Shown here: in pieces, positions 24,212-33,747 of the stretch
Position numbering within the stretch: position 1 is the stretch's first letter
How the letters are laid out: every line of letters begins with the position of its first letter
Assembly: GCA_035293845.1 (NCBI GenBank)
Contig: DATGMB010000335.1
Location: 1 to 64,000, forward strand
DNA: 64,000 nucleotides
Direction: 5' to 3'
Source of the DNA: DATGMB01 sp035293845
GTDB taxonomy: Bacteria > Acidobacteriota > Terriglobia > Bryobacterales > Bryobacteraceae
The notes under the pieces: model-generated
Database searches by the model: none
Told to the model about the DNA's origin: nothing
The model's input: only the letters and a program-made list of their open reading frames with translations
Translations under genes and position numbers: made by a program

Positions 24212-25221
24212 CGCGCACCACGCGGGCGGCGTGCCTCCAGGGGCCGTGCGGCACTGTGGCGGTCGATGAGCTCGAAGTGCGCGATCCCGGCCCCGGCGAG
24301 GTGCTGCTGCGCATGGAAGCGTGCGGCATCTGCCATTCGGACCTCTTCGTCGCTTCCCAGGAACGGCTGGCGCTGGCGCCGCTGACGCTTGGTCACGAGG
24401 GCATCGGACGGGTGGAGGCGGTGGGCGCGGGCGTCGATGGCTGGAAGGCCGGCGATCGTGCGGCGATGACGTTTCTCGCCACCACCTGCGGCGAATGTCC
24501 GCTCTGCCGCAGCGGACGGGAGCGCTTCTGCGCCCGCCAGACCAACTTCGGCTTCACGCTGCACGGCGCGCTCACCGGCTGGGCCACCGCGCCTGCCGCG
24601 GGACTGGTCCGCGCGCCCGAAGGCGTCCCCGCCCCCCTGCTCGCGCCCATGTGCTGCGCCGGCTGGACGGCGTTCGGCGCGGTGCGCGAAGCGGGTCTGG
24701 CTCCGGGCCAGACCGTCGGGCTGTTCGGCTTCGGCGGGCTGGGCCATCTGGCGCTCGCGATTGCGCGACGCCGCGGGCTGCGGGTCGCGGTGACAGACCT
24801 TTCGCCGGCCAAGCTCGAGATGGCCCGCGCCGCCGGCGCGGAGATCGCTCTTCCGGGCGACACCGCCGGCCGCACCTTGCAGAAGGAGTACGGCGGAGTC
24901 GATGCCGCCATCGTGCTCACCGGCTCTCCCGCGGCCGTTCCCCAGGCGTTTCGTGCGCTGAAGCGCCTCGGAACGCTGGTCCTGGTGGGTGTTTCCCTCA
25001 GCCAATACGAGCTTCCCCTTGTGGATACGGTGGTCAAGGGCATCCAGATCCGCGGCAGCTATCTCGGGCCGCGCGCCGATTTGGAAGAGGTCTTCGGCTT
25101 GGCCGCCCGGGGCGAGCTCCTCCCCACCGTGGAAACGCATTCCATTGAGGAGACCCCCGCGCTGCTCGACCGCCTCAGGCAAGGCGCCATCCCGGGCCGC
25201 GCGGTCATTGTTTGGGAATAG
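24208..25221 (+). CDS. zinc-dependent alcohol dehydrogenase (MDR family)
   Basis: 337 aa. Catalytic zinc ligands C39 (CGICHSD) and H63 (GHEG), the structural zinc set C93/C96/C99/C107 (CGECPLCRSGRERFC), and the nucleotide loop GFGGLGH identify a bacterial AdhP-like enzyme that interconverts alcohols and aldehydes with NAD(P). It overlaps the metallo-hydrolase by 4 nt. C-terminal segments (LVGVSL, GSYLG) are normal. Specificity is unknown. Confidence 0.92.
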   Translation: MTRTTRAACLQGPCGTVAVDELEVRDPGPGEVLLRMEACGICHSDLFVASQERLALAPLTLGHEGIGRVEAVGAGVDGWKAGDRAAMTFLATTCGECPLCRSGRERFCARQTNFGFTLHGALTGWATAPAAGLVRAPEGVPAPLLAPMCCAGWTAFGAVREAGLAPGQTVGLFGFGGLGHLALAIARRRGLRVAVTDLSPAKLEMARAAGAEIALPGDTAGRTLQKEYGGVDAAIVLTGSPAAVPQAFRALKRLGTLVLVGVSLSQYELPLVDTVVKGIQIRGSYLGPRADLEEVFGLAARGELLPTVETHSIEETPALLDRLRQGAIPGRAVIVWE

Positions 25222-25351
25222 TACTCCGCGCTGCAATTTTCAGGGATTTTCCCCGGTACAAACCGGTCAAAAACGGTACCTTTTGGGTCCTATTACCCCG
25301 CTATTACGTGCCTTACTACAAATTCATACTCTCCATGGTTAATATCGGCTC
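25222..25351 (+). other. intergenic stretch after the alcohol dehydrogenase
   Basis: No gene seen. It contains a loose inverted repeat (GGTAC...GTACC around ACCGGTCAAAAACGGT, about 25255-25280) with a T-tract directly after GGTACC, which could act as a weak terminator. AT content is higher than in surrounding genes. Together with 25352-25591 it forms a 370-nt gap that holds one likely small ORF. Confidence 0.4.
25340..25345 (+). promoter_or_regulatory. -10-like TAATAT before the small ORF
   Basis: TAATAT lies exactly six bases before ATG 25352, with no Shine-Dalgarno. Confidence 0.4.
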
Positions 25352-25501
25352 ATGGATGCTGCCGACATGCTTCTCTTTACGCTTCTGACCATGGCCAACA
25401 TGGCTCTCTTCGCTCATCTGCATCGCCGCTGGCAACGCCGCAACCGCATCGAGCGGATGACCCGCAGTCTGCGCCGCGCCCTGCTGCTGCAAGCGAGCTA
25501 G
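25352..25501 (+). CDS. possible small membrane protein, 49 aa
   Basis: The frame runs ATG 25352 to TAG 25501. It has a hydrophobic first half (MLLFTLLTMANMALFAHL) followed by a strongly basic tail (HRRWQRRNRIERMTRSLRR), the look of a single-pass membrane microprotein with a cytoplasmic positive tail. No family is recognised. The only initiation signal is a TAATAT hexamer six bases before the ATG, a geometry shared by several recognised genes here. The real alternative is a chance ORF. Confidence 0.45.
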   Translation: MDAADMLLFTLLTMANMALFAHLHRRWQRRNRIERMTRSLRRALLLQAS

Positions 25502-25579
25502 AGCAAGCTCGACCGGCCGCACGGCTCCCCTGCGGCGGCGGCTCCGCGCCGGCTTCGGTGGGCACCATCCAGGCGGGTT

Positions 25580-25585
25580 TACAAT
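25580..25585 (+). promoter_or_regulatory. -10-like TACAAT before the Ser/Thr kinase
   Basis: TACAAT sits exactly 6 nt before ATG 25592. AGGCGGG lies too far upstream (about 14 nt) to be a good ribosome site. Confidence 0.45.
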
Positions 25586-25591
25586 CTACCA

Positions 25592-28261
25592 ATGCCACCT
25601 GTTCCGGGTACCCGCATTGGTCCTTACGAAATTCTGGCTCCGCTCGGCGCGGGCGGCATGGGCGAGGTCTACCGCGCCCGAGATTCCCGGCTCGGCCGTG
25701 AAGTCGCGCTGAAGATCCTGCCGCCGGCCTTTGCCTTCGATCCCACGCGCCGCGCCCGCTTCGAGCAGGAAGCTCGCGCGGCCGCCGCGCTGAACCATCC
25801 CAACATCGTCGCGGTCCACGATCTGGGCGAAGTCGAAGGCGCCTTTTATATTGCCAGCGAGCTGGTGCCCGGCGAAACGCTCGACGCCCTCCTCGCCCAG
25901 GGGCCCGTTCCCCTTCGCAAACTTCTCGATATGGCCATCCAGACGGCGGACGGCATGGCCGCCGCGCACGCGGCCCGTATCGCCCACCGAGATCTCAAAC
26001 CGGCCAACCTCATGGTGACGCCTGACGGCCGTGTGAAGATCCTCGATTTCGGCCTCGCCAAACAGGCTCCGCCCCTGGCGGCAGCCGGCTCCAACCCCGA
26101 TGCGACGGTCACCGTTCACCGCACCGAGCCGGGGATGATCCTCGGCACGGTCAATTACATGAGCCCGGAGCAGGCGCGCGGCAAACCCGCGGATTACCGC
26201 TCGGACCAGTTCTCCTTCGGCCTCATCCTCTATGAAATGGCCGCGGGCCGCCGCGCCTTCGAAAAGCCCGAGACGGTTCAGACGATGGCGGCCATTCTCT
26301 CGGAAGATCCGCCCCCGATCGACCGCGACATTCCCACGCACCTGCGCTGGATCATCGAGCGCTGCCTCGCCAAAGATCCAGCCGACCGCTACGAATCGAC
26401 CCGCGATCTCCTGCACGATCTCCGCCGTCTTCGCGACTACCTTTCGCAAGCGTCGAGCGCGGTCCAGGCCTCCGGCGGCGCGGGCGTATCGCCTGCCGCT
26501 CGCCGCCGCAGGATCCACTGGACGGTCCCCGTGGTCGCGGCTTTCGGCGCCGCTGCTGGCGCGTTATTCCTCGGCCGCTATCTCGCTCCGCCGGTGGGGC
26601 CCGACCCTTCCGCGTACCGCTTCACGCCGTTCGCGTTCGATCCGGGCGGCCAGGATACACCCATCTGGTCTCCAGATGGCAAAGCCGTCGCTTACGCAGG
26701 CGACGTCCTCACCGGTTTCGCCCAGATCTTCGTCCGCTACCTCGATTCCGCGGCTCCCGTCCAGATCACCCACCTGAAAGCGCCCGCTTACCCGATCGCC
26801 TGGGCTCCCGATTCCCGCCGCGTTGTCTTTCTCCTCTACGAACCAGGGGGCAACAGCCTGTGGTCCGTCTCGGTTGCGGGCGGCGAGCCGCAGCCGTTCA
26901 TGAGCGCCAAACTCCCCTACCGCGTCGCTGTCTCGCCCGACCTCCGCTCGGTCGCGATGGTCCGGCGCGGCCCCGACCATCTCTATTCGGTCTTCATCAG
27001 CTCGCCTCCCGGCGCGGAATTTCAGCGCTACCAACCCGACCCCATCGCCTCCCACGCCCTATACAACGATCACAACCTCCGTTTCTCTCCGGATGGCAAG
27101 AAGCTCCTCCTTATTTTCCGGGGCGACCGCGCCCGCGACGAAGTCTGGCTTCTGCCTTATCCCGCCGGCAAACCGCGCCAGGTCCTCACCGGCCACACGT
27201 TCTACGGCGGTACCCCTTACTTCTCCTGGATGCCCGATAGCCGCCACGTCGCCCTGTCCTTCCAGTCCGCCCCCGACAGCGCCGCCCAGATCTGGCTGGC
27301 CGATACGGAATCGAACAACTGGCGCGCCCTCACGAGCGGCACCACCGTCCATCATTTCCTCGACGTTTCCCCGGACGGCCGCCAGATCGTCTTCACCGAG
27401 CGCGGCGGCAACTACGATATCGCCAGTGTGGATCTAGCCACCGCCAAGGCGCGCCGCATCATGGCGACCGAGCGTGACGAGTACATGCCGGCCTGGGCCG
27501 TCAAAGAGGCGCGAATGGTTTTCGTGACCACGCGCAACGGTCCGCAGGAAATCTGGATTCACGGCGCCACGGGCCGCGGCCGCCCGCTCGTTACGGCCAA
27601 GGATTTCCCGCCCGGCACCACGCAGTGGTTCATTGCACCGGAACTCTCCCCCGATGCCGAGCGGGTCCTCTACGAGCGGGTCGAACTCCAGGGCGGCATG
27701 CGCCTATGGATCTCGAATACATCCGGCGGCGCGCCGGTCCCTCTCACTAACGACCCGAACTCGACCGAGTACGCCGGTTCGTGGTCCCCCGATGGCACGT
27801 CCGCCGTGTACCTCGCCATGCACCACGGCAAGGCCGATTTGATGAAGGCGCCCACCACCGGCGAAGCAACTCCCGCGCTCGTCAAAGCCGACCTCCCCGA
27901 TGGCCTCGAAGTCCCCGTGTGGTCCCCTGCCGGCGATTGGATCCTCTGCGGTAATGCGCTGTACTCGCCGGATGGCCAGAAATCAAAACCTCTCGGCGAC
28001 CACGGCACCCCGACCTACGCCTTCTCCCAGGACGGCAAGGTCCTTTACGGCATCCGGCGTGATGGCGAACGCGAGCTGCTGTTTTCGTTGAGCATCGCCA
28101 CCGGCGCGGAGAAGGTCCTGGGCGACCTTGGGCCCGATTTCCATCCCGACCTCAGCTTCCAGCCCGGCCAGCGCTTCAGCCTCGCGCCGGACGGAAAGAC
28201 GTTCCTCTATACGGTGGCCAGCAAACACAGCAATCTGTGGCTGTTTCAGGGCTTCGAATAG
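25592..28261 (+). CDS. Ser/Thr protein kinase with extracytoplasmic TolB/WD40-like propeller
   Basis: 889 aa. The kinase domain (about 10-285) has the Gly-rich loop LGAGGMGEVY, K41 in VALK, HRDLKPAN with D134, DFG at 152-154 and the activation-loop segment GTVNYMSPEQARG. A membrane helix near 308-330 follows a basic stretch. The C-terminal ~550 residues contain repeated PD40-type blades (WSPDGKAVAYAG, FSPDGKKLLL, VSPDGRQIVF, WSPDGTSAVYL). Such PknB-like receptors are abundant in Acidobacteria; the propeller probably senses an external ligand or cell-wall material, and targets are unknown. Leaderless-type start. Confidence 0.93.
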   Translation: MPPVPGTRIGPYEILAPLGAGGMGEVYRARDSRLGREVALKILPPAFAFDPTRRARFEQEARAAAALNHPNIVAVHDLGEVEGAFYIASELVPGETLDALLAQGPVPLRKLLDMAIQTADGMAAAHAARIAHRDLKPANLMVTPDGRVKILDFGLAKQAPPLAAAGSNPDATVTVHRTEPGMILGTVNYMSPEQARGKPADYRSDQFSFGLILYEMAAGRRAFEKPETVQTMAAILSEDPPPIDRDIPTHLRWIIERCLAKDPADRYESTRDLLHDLRRLRDYLSQASSAVQASGGAGVSPAARRRRIHWTVPVVAAFGAAAGALFLGRYLAPPVGPDPSAYRFTPFAFDPGGQDTPIWSPDGKAVAYAGDVLTGFAQIFVRYLDSAAPVQITHLKAPAYPIAWAPDSRRVVFLLYEPGGNSLWSVSVAGGEPQPFMSAKLPYRVAVSPDLRSVAMVRRGPDHLYSVFISSPPGAEFQRYQPDPIASHALYNDHNLRFSPDGKKLLLIFRGDRARDEVWLLPYPAGKPRQVLTGHTFYGGTPYFSWMPDSRHVALSFQSAPDSAAQIWLADTESNNWRALTSGTTVHHFLDVSPDGRQIVFTERGGNYDIASVDLATAKARRIMATERDEYMPAWAVKEARMVFVTTRNGPQEIWIHGATGRGRPLVTAKDFPPGTTQWFIAPELSPDAERVLYERVELQGGMRLWISNTSGGAPVPLTNDPNSTEYAGSWSPDGTSAVYLAMHHGKADLMKAPTTGEATPALVKADLPDGLEVPVWSPAGDWILCGNALYSPDGQKSKPLGDHGTPTYAFSQDGKVLYGIRRDGERELLFSLSIATGAEKVLGDLGPDFHPDLSFQPGQRFSLAPDGKTFLYTVASKHSNLWLFQGFE

Positions 28262-28281
28262 TCCTGCGCCGGCAAGACCCA

Positions 28282-31200
28282 TTAATGGAATTGCTTCCGA
28301 TAGAGCAAATTGATGCTGAAGATTCCGTTTTGATCCCGCACGGCCATGGCGGACCACTGAGGGCTCAAAGTCCACTCGGCGCGTATGAGGGTGGAGTTCG
28401 GATTGTCTAATGCCGAAACATAAGTGAACGTCAGCCGGGGAGACACCTGCTGCTGCAAGGTGACTTGGGCGGTCGGCAATTGGGACGATCCGGTAAACGC
28501 CGGATCGACCTTCAACTGCGTAACACCGAAGACACGCTGCAAACGATTGGAGACGGGGTTGGCGACGGCCTCGCTCAGAATCGCCCCTTCCCCGCGCTGT
28601 TCGAGGGTCTGCGGCGGCGCGGCGGGCTGATTCGCCAGCAGCGTGGGATCGGAGGTCGGTGTCGCTCCGGTAGAGAGCAGCGCGACGATCTCTTCGAACC
28701 GTAAGGGCGGATTCGAGGTGTAGGTGAGCTTCATATTGTCGACCGGGCCGGTAACATTCAGTGTGACATCCACTCCTTTCGATTGTGTTTGCAGACTAAG
28801 ATTCAGAACCGGGACAATACGCACCGGGTTGTAAAAGGAAATACTTCCGTTGTTGATGGTGTAAGTCGAGCCGAAAAAGATCAAGCGGCCCTGGGTCAGA
28901 TTGATGCGGCCCAGCACGGCCGGCTGCGACGCCGAACCGCGCAGGCGCAGGTCGGCATCCAACTGGACGTTTTCGGCAAGAGACGCCTGGATGCGCGTTG
29001 CGGGGGACGTGCGCACCCGCACATCGAGCGTCATATTGTCCAGGAGCGGCGATGGAGAGGTGCTGTCCTGGACGGGCGGCGCGGACCGCTGCAGGATGGA
29101 GCCCAGATCGCTGCGCGGCGCGTAGTCGATCTGTTGCAGAGTCACCGTGCCGGAAGCTGTGCTTCTGAGAGTGCTTCCGGCCAGTTTCAGATCGGCGGCC
29201 ACCATGATGCGGACTCCGTCCTGCACGCGCACTCTCACCTGTGAGGCATTGGCGTGCAGATTGAATCCGAAATTGCCGGCCAGGGAAGCGAAGCCGCTCA
29301 GCGTGATTCTGCCGCCGCCCGATTCGGCGGTGAGCGTTTGGATCGTGGCCCGATTCCCCGCGAGCAGGATGACTCCATTCGCATTCGAAAGGCCGTTCGG
29401 AAGATTCGGGCTGTTGATCGTGGCGTTCTGAAGCGCCAGTTGGCCGCCGGCCTGGGGGTTGGAGACCGTGCCCCGAACTGTAGCTGCCACTTTGACGGTG
29501 CCGGAGGAGACGAGGTCGCGATTGAAGCTGTGGAGGATGCCAAGATCCACACCGGCATTCACGGTGAGGTCGAGGGCCTGTGCCGGTATCTGTATCGTGC
29601 CACTGGCCTGGATGTCGGTCTGCGGTCCAGTGAAATGGAAGCGATCCAACCGGAGCGTGCCGCGGTCCAGAGTCGCGGTTACCGGTTCCGGGTTTTGGAT
29701 GGTGACCGGCTGCCCGGCGGGGCCTGGCAATGTCTGAACGGCGAGCCGGGTCAACTCCACAGATCCGCGCAACTGATCGGTGTGCAGAACCGGTCCGTTT
29801 ACGGCTAACTTGCCTTCCGCCGTCGCCTCGAACTGGGCGGGGGTGGCGAAGTCGCGTTCCAGAAGCGGCGCCAGGCGTGTCCAGCGGAGATTGCTGAACG
29901 TCAACTGCGCGTTCAGCGGGTAATCGCCGCCGAGATGGCCGCTGCCGGAGGCCTGAATGGTCGAGCCCGCGAGGTTGGAGCGCAGCGTGAAATCCAGTTG
30001 GCTGCCCGCGCCGGTGTGGGCGGACAGATTCAGGCCGCCCAGATTCGCCCCATTGGACGCAACATTGGCCGCGGCGAGATCGGCATTGAGCCCGGTAAGC
30101 AGAATATGCGGCGCGGCCGGGGTGAGCTTGACCGCGCCCTCTCCCGAAAGCTGCACCGAACCGGCAAGCCCCGGCCGCATCTGCTGTACATGGTGCACAT
30201 GGGCGAGGTCGATGCTGGTGCTGCCAATGCGAAATGCGACGTCTCCGGTGTCGAAACTTCCGGCCGGGTGTTCGAAACTTCCGGAGAGGGCGATGTGCGA
30301 AGGGCCGGAGGTCAGCTCGAAGTCGGGCAGATCGACGCGCCGGGCGAGATAGGTGACGCGCGCGTGGAGGCGATCGATCGGCTCGTCGTACGCGGCGGCA
30401 CTGGTGAGGTCGACCGTGGCATCGCCTTCGGGATTCTGCAGCGTGCCGTGCACGCGGGCGTTCAGCGCGAGCGTACCCTTGGCCGGAATGTCGGTGCGAT
30501 GGGCCAGCGCGAGCACGCGTTCGATTTTCAAGCCGCTCACTTGGGCCTCGGCGGATGCCGGATATCCGCGGACGAGCTGCGCCGTGCCCTGAACATGGAT
30601 GTTCGAGCCGGCGAAATCGGAGGTTACATTGAGCGTGGCGGTCTGCCCCGCGGTTCGGGCCTGTAGCTGAAAGTCGCCGTACGGTTGGCCTTCATAGGTC
30701 AGGCCGCGCGCGGAGGCATCGGCATGAATGCTGGTGAGCAGGAATTCGGAACGGTTCAGCGCGCCGGTGGCGTCCAGAGCGGCCTCAATCCGGCCGGCGG
30801 TATGCGGCGCCTGTTTGGAGACGGTGCGGAGCTGGGCCAGATCGATCTGGTTCGTGCGCAGGCTGGCATGGATCTCGCCGCTCGTGAAACTATCGCGCGG
30901 ATGCCGGAATTCGGCCGCGAGATCGACGCGCGCGTTGCCGGATACGAGACCGGCCGAGGGAATCGTGGCGAGCCGGTCGGAGAGATTGGCCTGCAGATCC
31001 AGCCGGTCGAACGGTTCGTCTTCGAGGGTGCCGTTGATCACGTGAACCGCAGCGGATCCAGTGGGATCGCCGATGGTGCCCGCGACGCGCAGGTTGGCGC
31101 TGAGCGCGCCGGAAAAGCCGCGGTCCGATTGCCCGGCGAGCACCACGATATCGCCCAGATCGCCGTTCTGTACGTTGGCTTGCGCGGAGAGCGGGCTGGA

Positions 31201-33090
31201 CGGCAGCGGTTTCCAGTTTCGCAGCCCGGCGGCGGCAGTAAAAGAAGCCTGCATCGTGCCGCGGGTCAGTTGACCTCCGTTGACCGAGGCGCCGGAGCCG
31301 GACGCGGCGAGGTCGGCTGCGAGAACGTCAAACTGGCGGCCTTCCACTTGGAAGTGAGTTGCCGCCAGGTGTCCGGCAATGTGCGGTTCGGACAAACCGC
31401 CAGATACCGCGCCCGTAAATGCCGCCTGGCCGCCGGCCAGCGTGACGGCTGGCGGGGCCATCGGAAAATCGTGGAGGTCGCGGGTGGTGAGCGCGAGATC
31501 GAGGCGGCGCTTGAGGGAGCCGGAAAGGGTCAAGCGCGTATGCGGCAGCGCCAGATAGGAATGATCCACCTGCACATCGTCCCGCTCGCCGCTGTATTCG
31601 GCGAGCAGCCGGCCCTGCAGCGGGATGCCGCGGCGGCCGGGCGCGATCTCGATCGCCGCGCGGGCTTCCAGAGTTCGCATGGCGGGGGTGTGAAGGTCGC
31701 CTTCGGCCTGCAACGTCCCTTGAAGAGAGCCGTCGTAGGGCAGTTGCTGATCGAGGGCCTGCAAAATCTGCTGTAAGTCGAGGTGGTGGAGCTTGCCGTT
31801 CGCCTGGAATCGGGCAAAATTTTCCAGGGTGGCATCCGCATCGAGCTCCCCTCCCAGCGCCGCCAGCCGCAGCCGGTGCACTTCCAGACGCTCCGGAGTC
31901 AGGCGGGCATCCAGGGAAAGGGCGGCACGGCGGATCGATGTGTTCCCCTGGCGGAAGGAGAGATCGGGGCTGGCAACGCGCGCCGTGACCTGATAGCGAT
32001 TGTTCGCATCGAGCGACGCTTCGCCGTCGAGGCCAATGCTCCCCGCGACGGGGACCTGCGCACCGGCGAGGCGCGCCAACTCCGTGGTTGCCAGGTCGCC
32101 CTGGAAGTGCAGCGGACCGCTGCCATGCGGATCTTTCAGCACGCCGCTCGCGCTCAGGCTGGAATGCCCCAGCGTCAGGTTCGCCGACGCGACCCGGATG
32201 CGGTCGCCCGACGCGGCGGCATCGGCATCCAGCTCGATGACGGCGGGCAGGCCGGGCCGCACTTCGAGCGGCAGATTGGCGGCCTTCTTCAGGTCCGCGA
32301 GCATGACTTTGCCCCGGATGTGAGCCGATAAAGCGGGATGCCGGAGGTCGTCCAGCGAGGCCTCGATCTGAATGAGCGAATCGCGCGTCCTGACTTGCGC
32401 ATTGTGCAGGAGGATGCGTTCCCGCTCCAGAACCACCGGCAGCACCACGCTCACGGTAAGGGGTGAGTTCCACCCGGAAGCGACGTAGATCGGCTCCAGC
32501 GAAAGCTGCCCCTGATAATCGCGCTGGAGCACGCGATACCAGAGCTGCGCATGCAGATTGTTGGCGCGAATATTGAGCGGTGGCTGCGGCTGCGCGTTGT
32601 AGCTCAGGGTTCCGTTGCGCAGCTCAAAATGGCCGACCGCAAGATCCACCACGGTTTCGAGGGCGGTTTTCTTCGAAGGCGCCGAGGGCTTCGGCGTAGG
32701 GATATTGGTGCGCCCGTCCGGAAAGACCAACACATTCGCCTGGGGCCGGTCGATTTCGAGCGCCGATATCCCCGCGATACGGCCGCCGCTGAAGAGCTGC
32801 GCGTAAAGATCCACGCTCTCTACACGAACAAAGGGCGGGGCGCCGGGCGGCTCGGTGCCATGGATCACGAGGCCGGTCAGACGGGCATGCAGGTGGGATG
32901 CATCGAACGTGAAGGAGCCGATCTCCGTGACGCCGCCGGTCCCTTCCTGGATCGCTGCCACGATCTTTTCCCGGACATAGCTTCGGAACCACTCCGTACG
33001 GATCACAATGAGGAGAGCGGCAACCGCAAGGATCACGAGAGCTGCCGCGCCGATCGCAATATTGCGAATGATGACCATCTGACGGCTCAT
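28282..33090 (-). CDS. tamB: TamB/YtfN-like translocation and assembly module protein
   Basis: 1602 aa. An N-terminal membrane anchor (IAIGAAALVILAVAALLIVI) is followed by a very long beta-rich AsmA/TamB-like region, the expected beta-taco groove spanning the periplasm. The DUF490 C-terminal domain (about the last 350 residues) ends in ...FSINLLYRKQF. TamB-type proteins carry phospholipid between membranes or help insert outer-membrane proteins together with an Omp85 partner. The start at 33090 (MSRQMVI) shares ATGA with the stop of the SurA-like gene. Third gene of an Omp85/SurA-like/TamB operon; it converges with the kinase gene 20 nt away. Confidence 0.92.
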   Translation of the reverse strand: MSRQMVIIRNIAIGAAALVILAVAALLIVIRTEWFRSYVREKIVAAIQEGTGGVTEIGSFTFDASHLHARLTGLVIHGTEPPGAPPFVRVESVDLYAQLFSGGRIAGISALEIDRPQANVLVFPDGRTNIPTPKPSAPSKKTALETVVDLAVGHFELRNGTLSYNAQPQPPLNIRANNLHAQLWYRVLQRDYQGQLSLEPIYVASGWNSPLTVSVVLPVVLERERILLHNAQVRTRDSLIQIEASLDDLRHPALSAHIRGKVMLADLKKAANLPLEVRPGLPAVIELDADAAASGDRIRVASANLTLGHSSLSASGVLKDPHGSGPLHFQGDLATTELARLAGAQVPVAGSIGLDGEASLDANNRYQVTARVASPDLSFRQGNTSIRRAALSLDARLTPERLEVHRLRLAALGGELDADATLENFARFQANGKLHHLDLQQILQALDQQLPYDGSLQGTLQAEGDLHTPAMRTLEARAAIEIAPGRRGIPLQGRLLAEYSGERDDVQVDHSYLALPHTRLTLSGSLKRRLDLALTTRDLHDFPMAPPAVTLAGGQAAFTGAVSGGLSEPHIAGHLAATHFQVEGRQFDVLAADLAASGSGASVNGGQLTRGTMQASFTAAAGLRNWKPLPSSPLSAQANVQNGDLGDIVVLAGQSDRGFSGALSANLRVAGTIGDPTGSAAVHVINGTLEDEPFDRLDLQANLSDRLATIPSAGLVSGNARVDLAAEFRHPRDSFTSGEIHASLRTNQIDLAQLRTVSKQAPHTAGRIEAALDATGALNRSEFLLTSIHADASARGLTYEGQPYGDFQLQARTAGQTATLNVTSDFAGSNIHVQGTAQLVRGYPASAEAQVSGLKIERVLALAHRTDIPAKGTLALNARVHGTLQNPEGDATVDLTSAAAYDEPIDRLHARVTYLARRVDLPDFELTSGPSHIALSGSFEHPAGSFDTGDVAFRIGSTSIDLAHVHHVQQMRPGLAGSVQLSGEGAVKLTPAAPHILLTGLNADLAAANVASNGANLGGLNLSAHTGAGSQLDFTLRSNLAGSTIQASGSGHLGGDYPLNAQLTFSNLRWTRLAPLLERDFATPAQFEATAEGKLAVNGPVLHTDQLRGSVELTRLAVQTLPGPAGQPVTIQNPEPVTATLDRGTLRLDRFHFTGPQTDIQASGTIQIPAQALDLTVNAGVDLGILHSFNRDLVSSGTVKVAATVRGTVSNPQAGGQLALQNATINSPNLPNGLSNANGVILLAGNRATIQTLTAESGGGRITLSGFASLAGNFGFNLHANASQVRVRVQDGVRIMVAADLKLAGSTLRSTASGTVTLQQIDYAPRSDLGSILQRSAPPVQDSTSPSPLLDNMTLDVRVRTSPATRIQASLAENVQLDADLRLRGSASQPAVLGRINLTQGRLIFFGSTYTINNGSISFYNPVRIVPVLNLSLQTQSKGVDVTLNVTGPVDNMKLTYTSNPPLRFEEIVALLSTGATPTSDPTLLANQPAAPPQTLEQRGEGAILSEAVANPVSNRLQRVFGVTQLKVDPAFTGSSQLPTAQVTLQQQVSPRLTFTYVSALDNPNSTLIRAEWTLSPQWSAMAVRDQNGIFSINLLYRKQFH

Positions 33091-33746
33091 TGAAAGGCTC
33101 CCTCGCGATAAACGATCCGGATCTGCTGGCGTGAGCCGGCGATCCAATTTTCAAACGCTTTGTTGATCGCTTCGCCTTCGAGGATGCGCCGAATGTCGCC
33201 CTGGAGCGCTTCGAAGCTGCTGTTTCGCGGGTGTTCCCGGCGGAGCTGCGTGGCGTGCTGGTTGTAGTACGCGCGCACGTCCTCATCGGAGACGGAGGCC
33301 TCGGGCTGGAATCGCTGCTGGATGAACTGAAGCACGGTGAGCTGCCACAAAAGCTGGTTCCTCAGCTCGTCTTCGGTGAGGCCGTAGGTCGCCAGAACGG
33401 CCCGTAATTTTGCGGTGGAATCGCCGAACCGGTCGCGGCGGATCCGGGCCAGCAGGGCATCGGCCTGAGCATCAGTGGCGCGCGAGTATGCGCCTGAGGC
33501 CAGTTCGGCGCGGATGATCTGCTGATCGACGAGGCGGTCCGCCGATTCGCGCCTGGCCTTGGGGCTGTCATCGGCCTTCGTATCATTGAGAAAGGCCGTC
33601 AGCCGGAGATCGCGATCGACATCGCTCAGCTTGATGGCGTTCTTGCCCACGATCACCGCAATCCGATCGACGACCACGGCTCCTTCTGCGCATACGGCGC
33701 ACGGCGCGGCGGCTGCGAGAACGCAGATTGGTAACAGTAGACGCAT
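33087..33746 (-). CDS. SurA N-domain-like periplasmic chaperone without PPIase domain
   Basis: 219 aa. A signal peptide (MRLLLPICVLAAAAPCAVCA) is followed by VDRIAVIVGKNAIKLSDVDRD, the typical entry of SurA/PpiD-type chaperone domains, then helices with LVDQQIIRAELA and YGLTEDELRNQL. No parvulin-type prolyl isomerase domain is present; the protein ends after a C-terminal helix (FENWIAGSRQQIRIVYR). The ATG at 33746 starts one base after the stop of the Omp85 gene, and its own stop overlaps tamB. It is likely a dedicated chaperone delivering substrates to this Omp85/TamB system. Confidence 0.82.
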   Translation of the reverse strand: MRLLLPICVLAAAAPCAVCAEGAVVVDRIAVIVGKNAIKLSDVDRDLRLTAFLNDTKADDSPKARRESADRLVDQQIIRAELASGAYSRATDAQADALLARIRRDRFGDSTAKLRAVLATYGLTEDELRNQLLWQLTVLQFIQQRFQPEASVSDEDVRAYYNQHATQLRREHPRNSSFEALQGDIRRILEGEAINKAFENWIAGSRQQIRIVYREGAFQ

Positions 33747-33747
33747 A

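Noticed and set aside
28262..28281. Bidirectional terminator between the kinase and tamB genes
   Set aside because: The 20-nt gap has no stem-loop or T-run.
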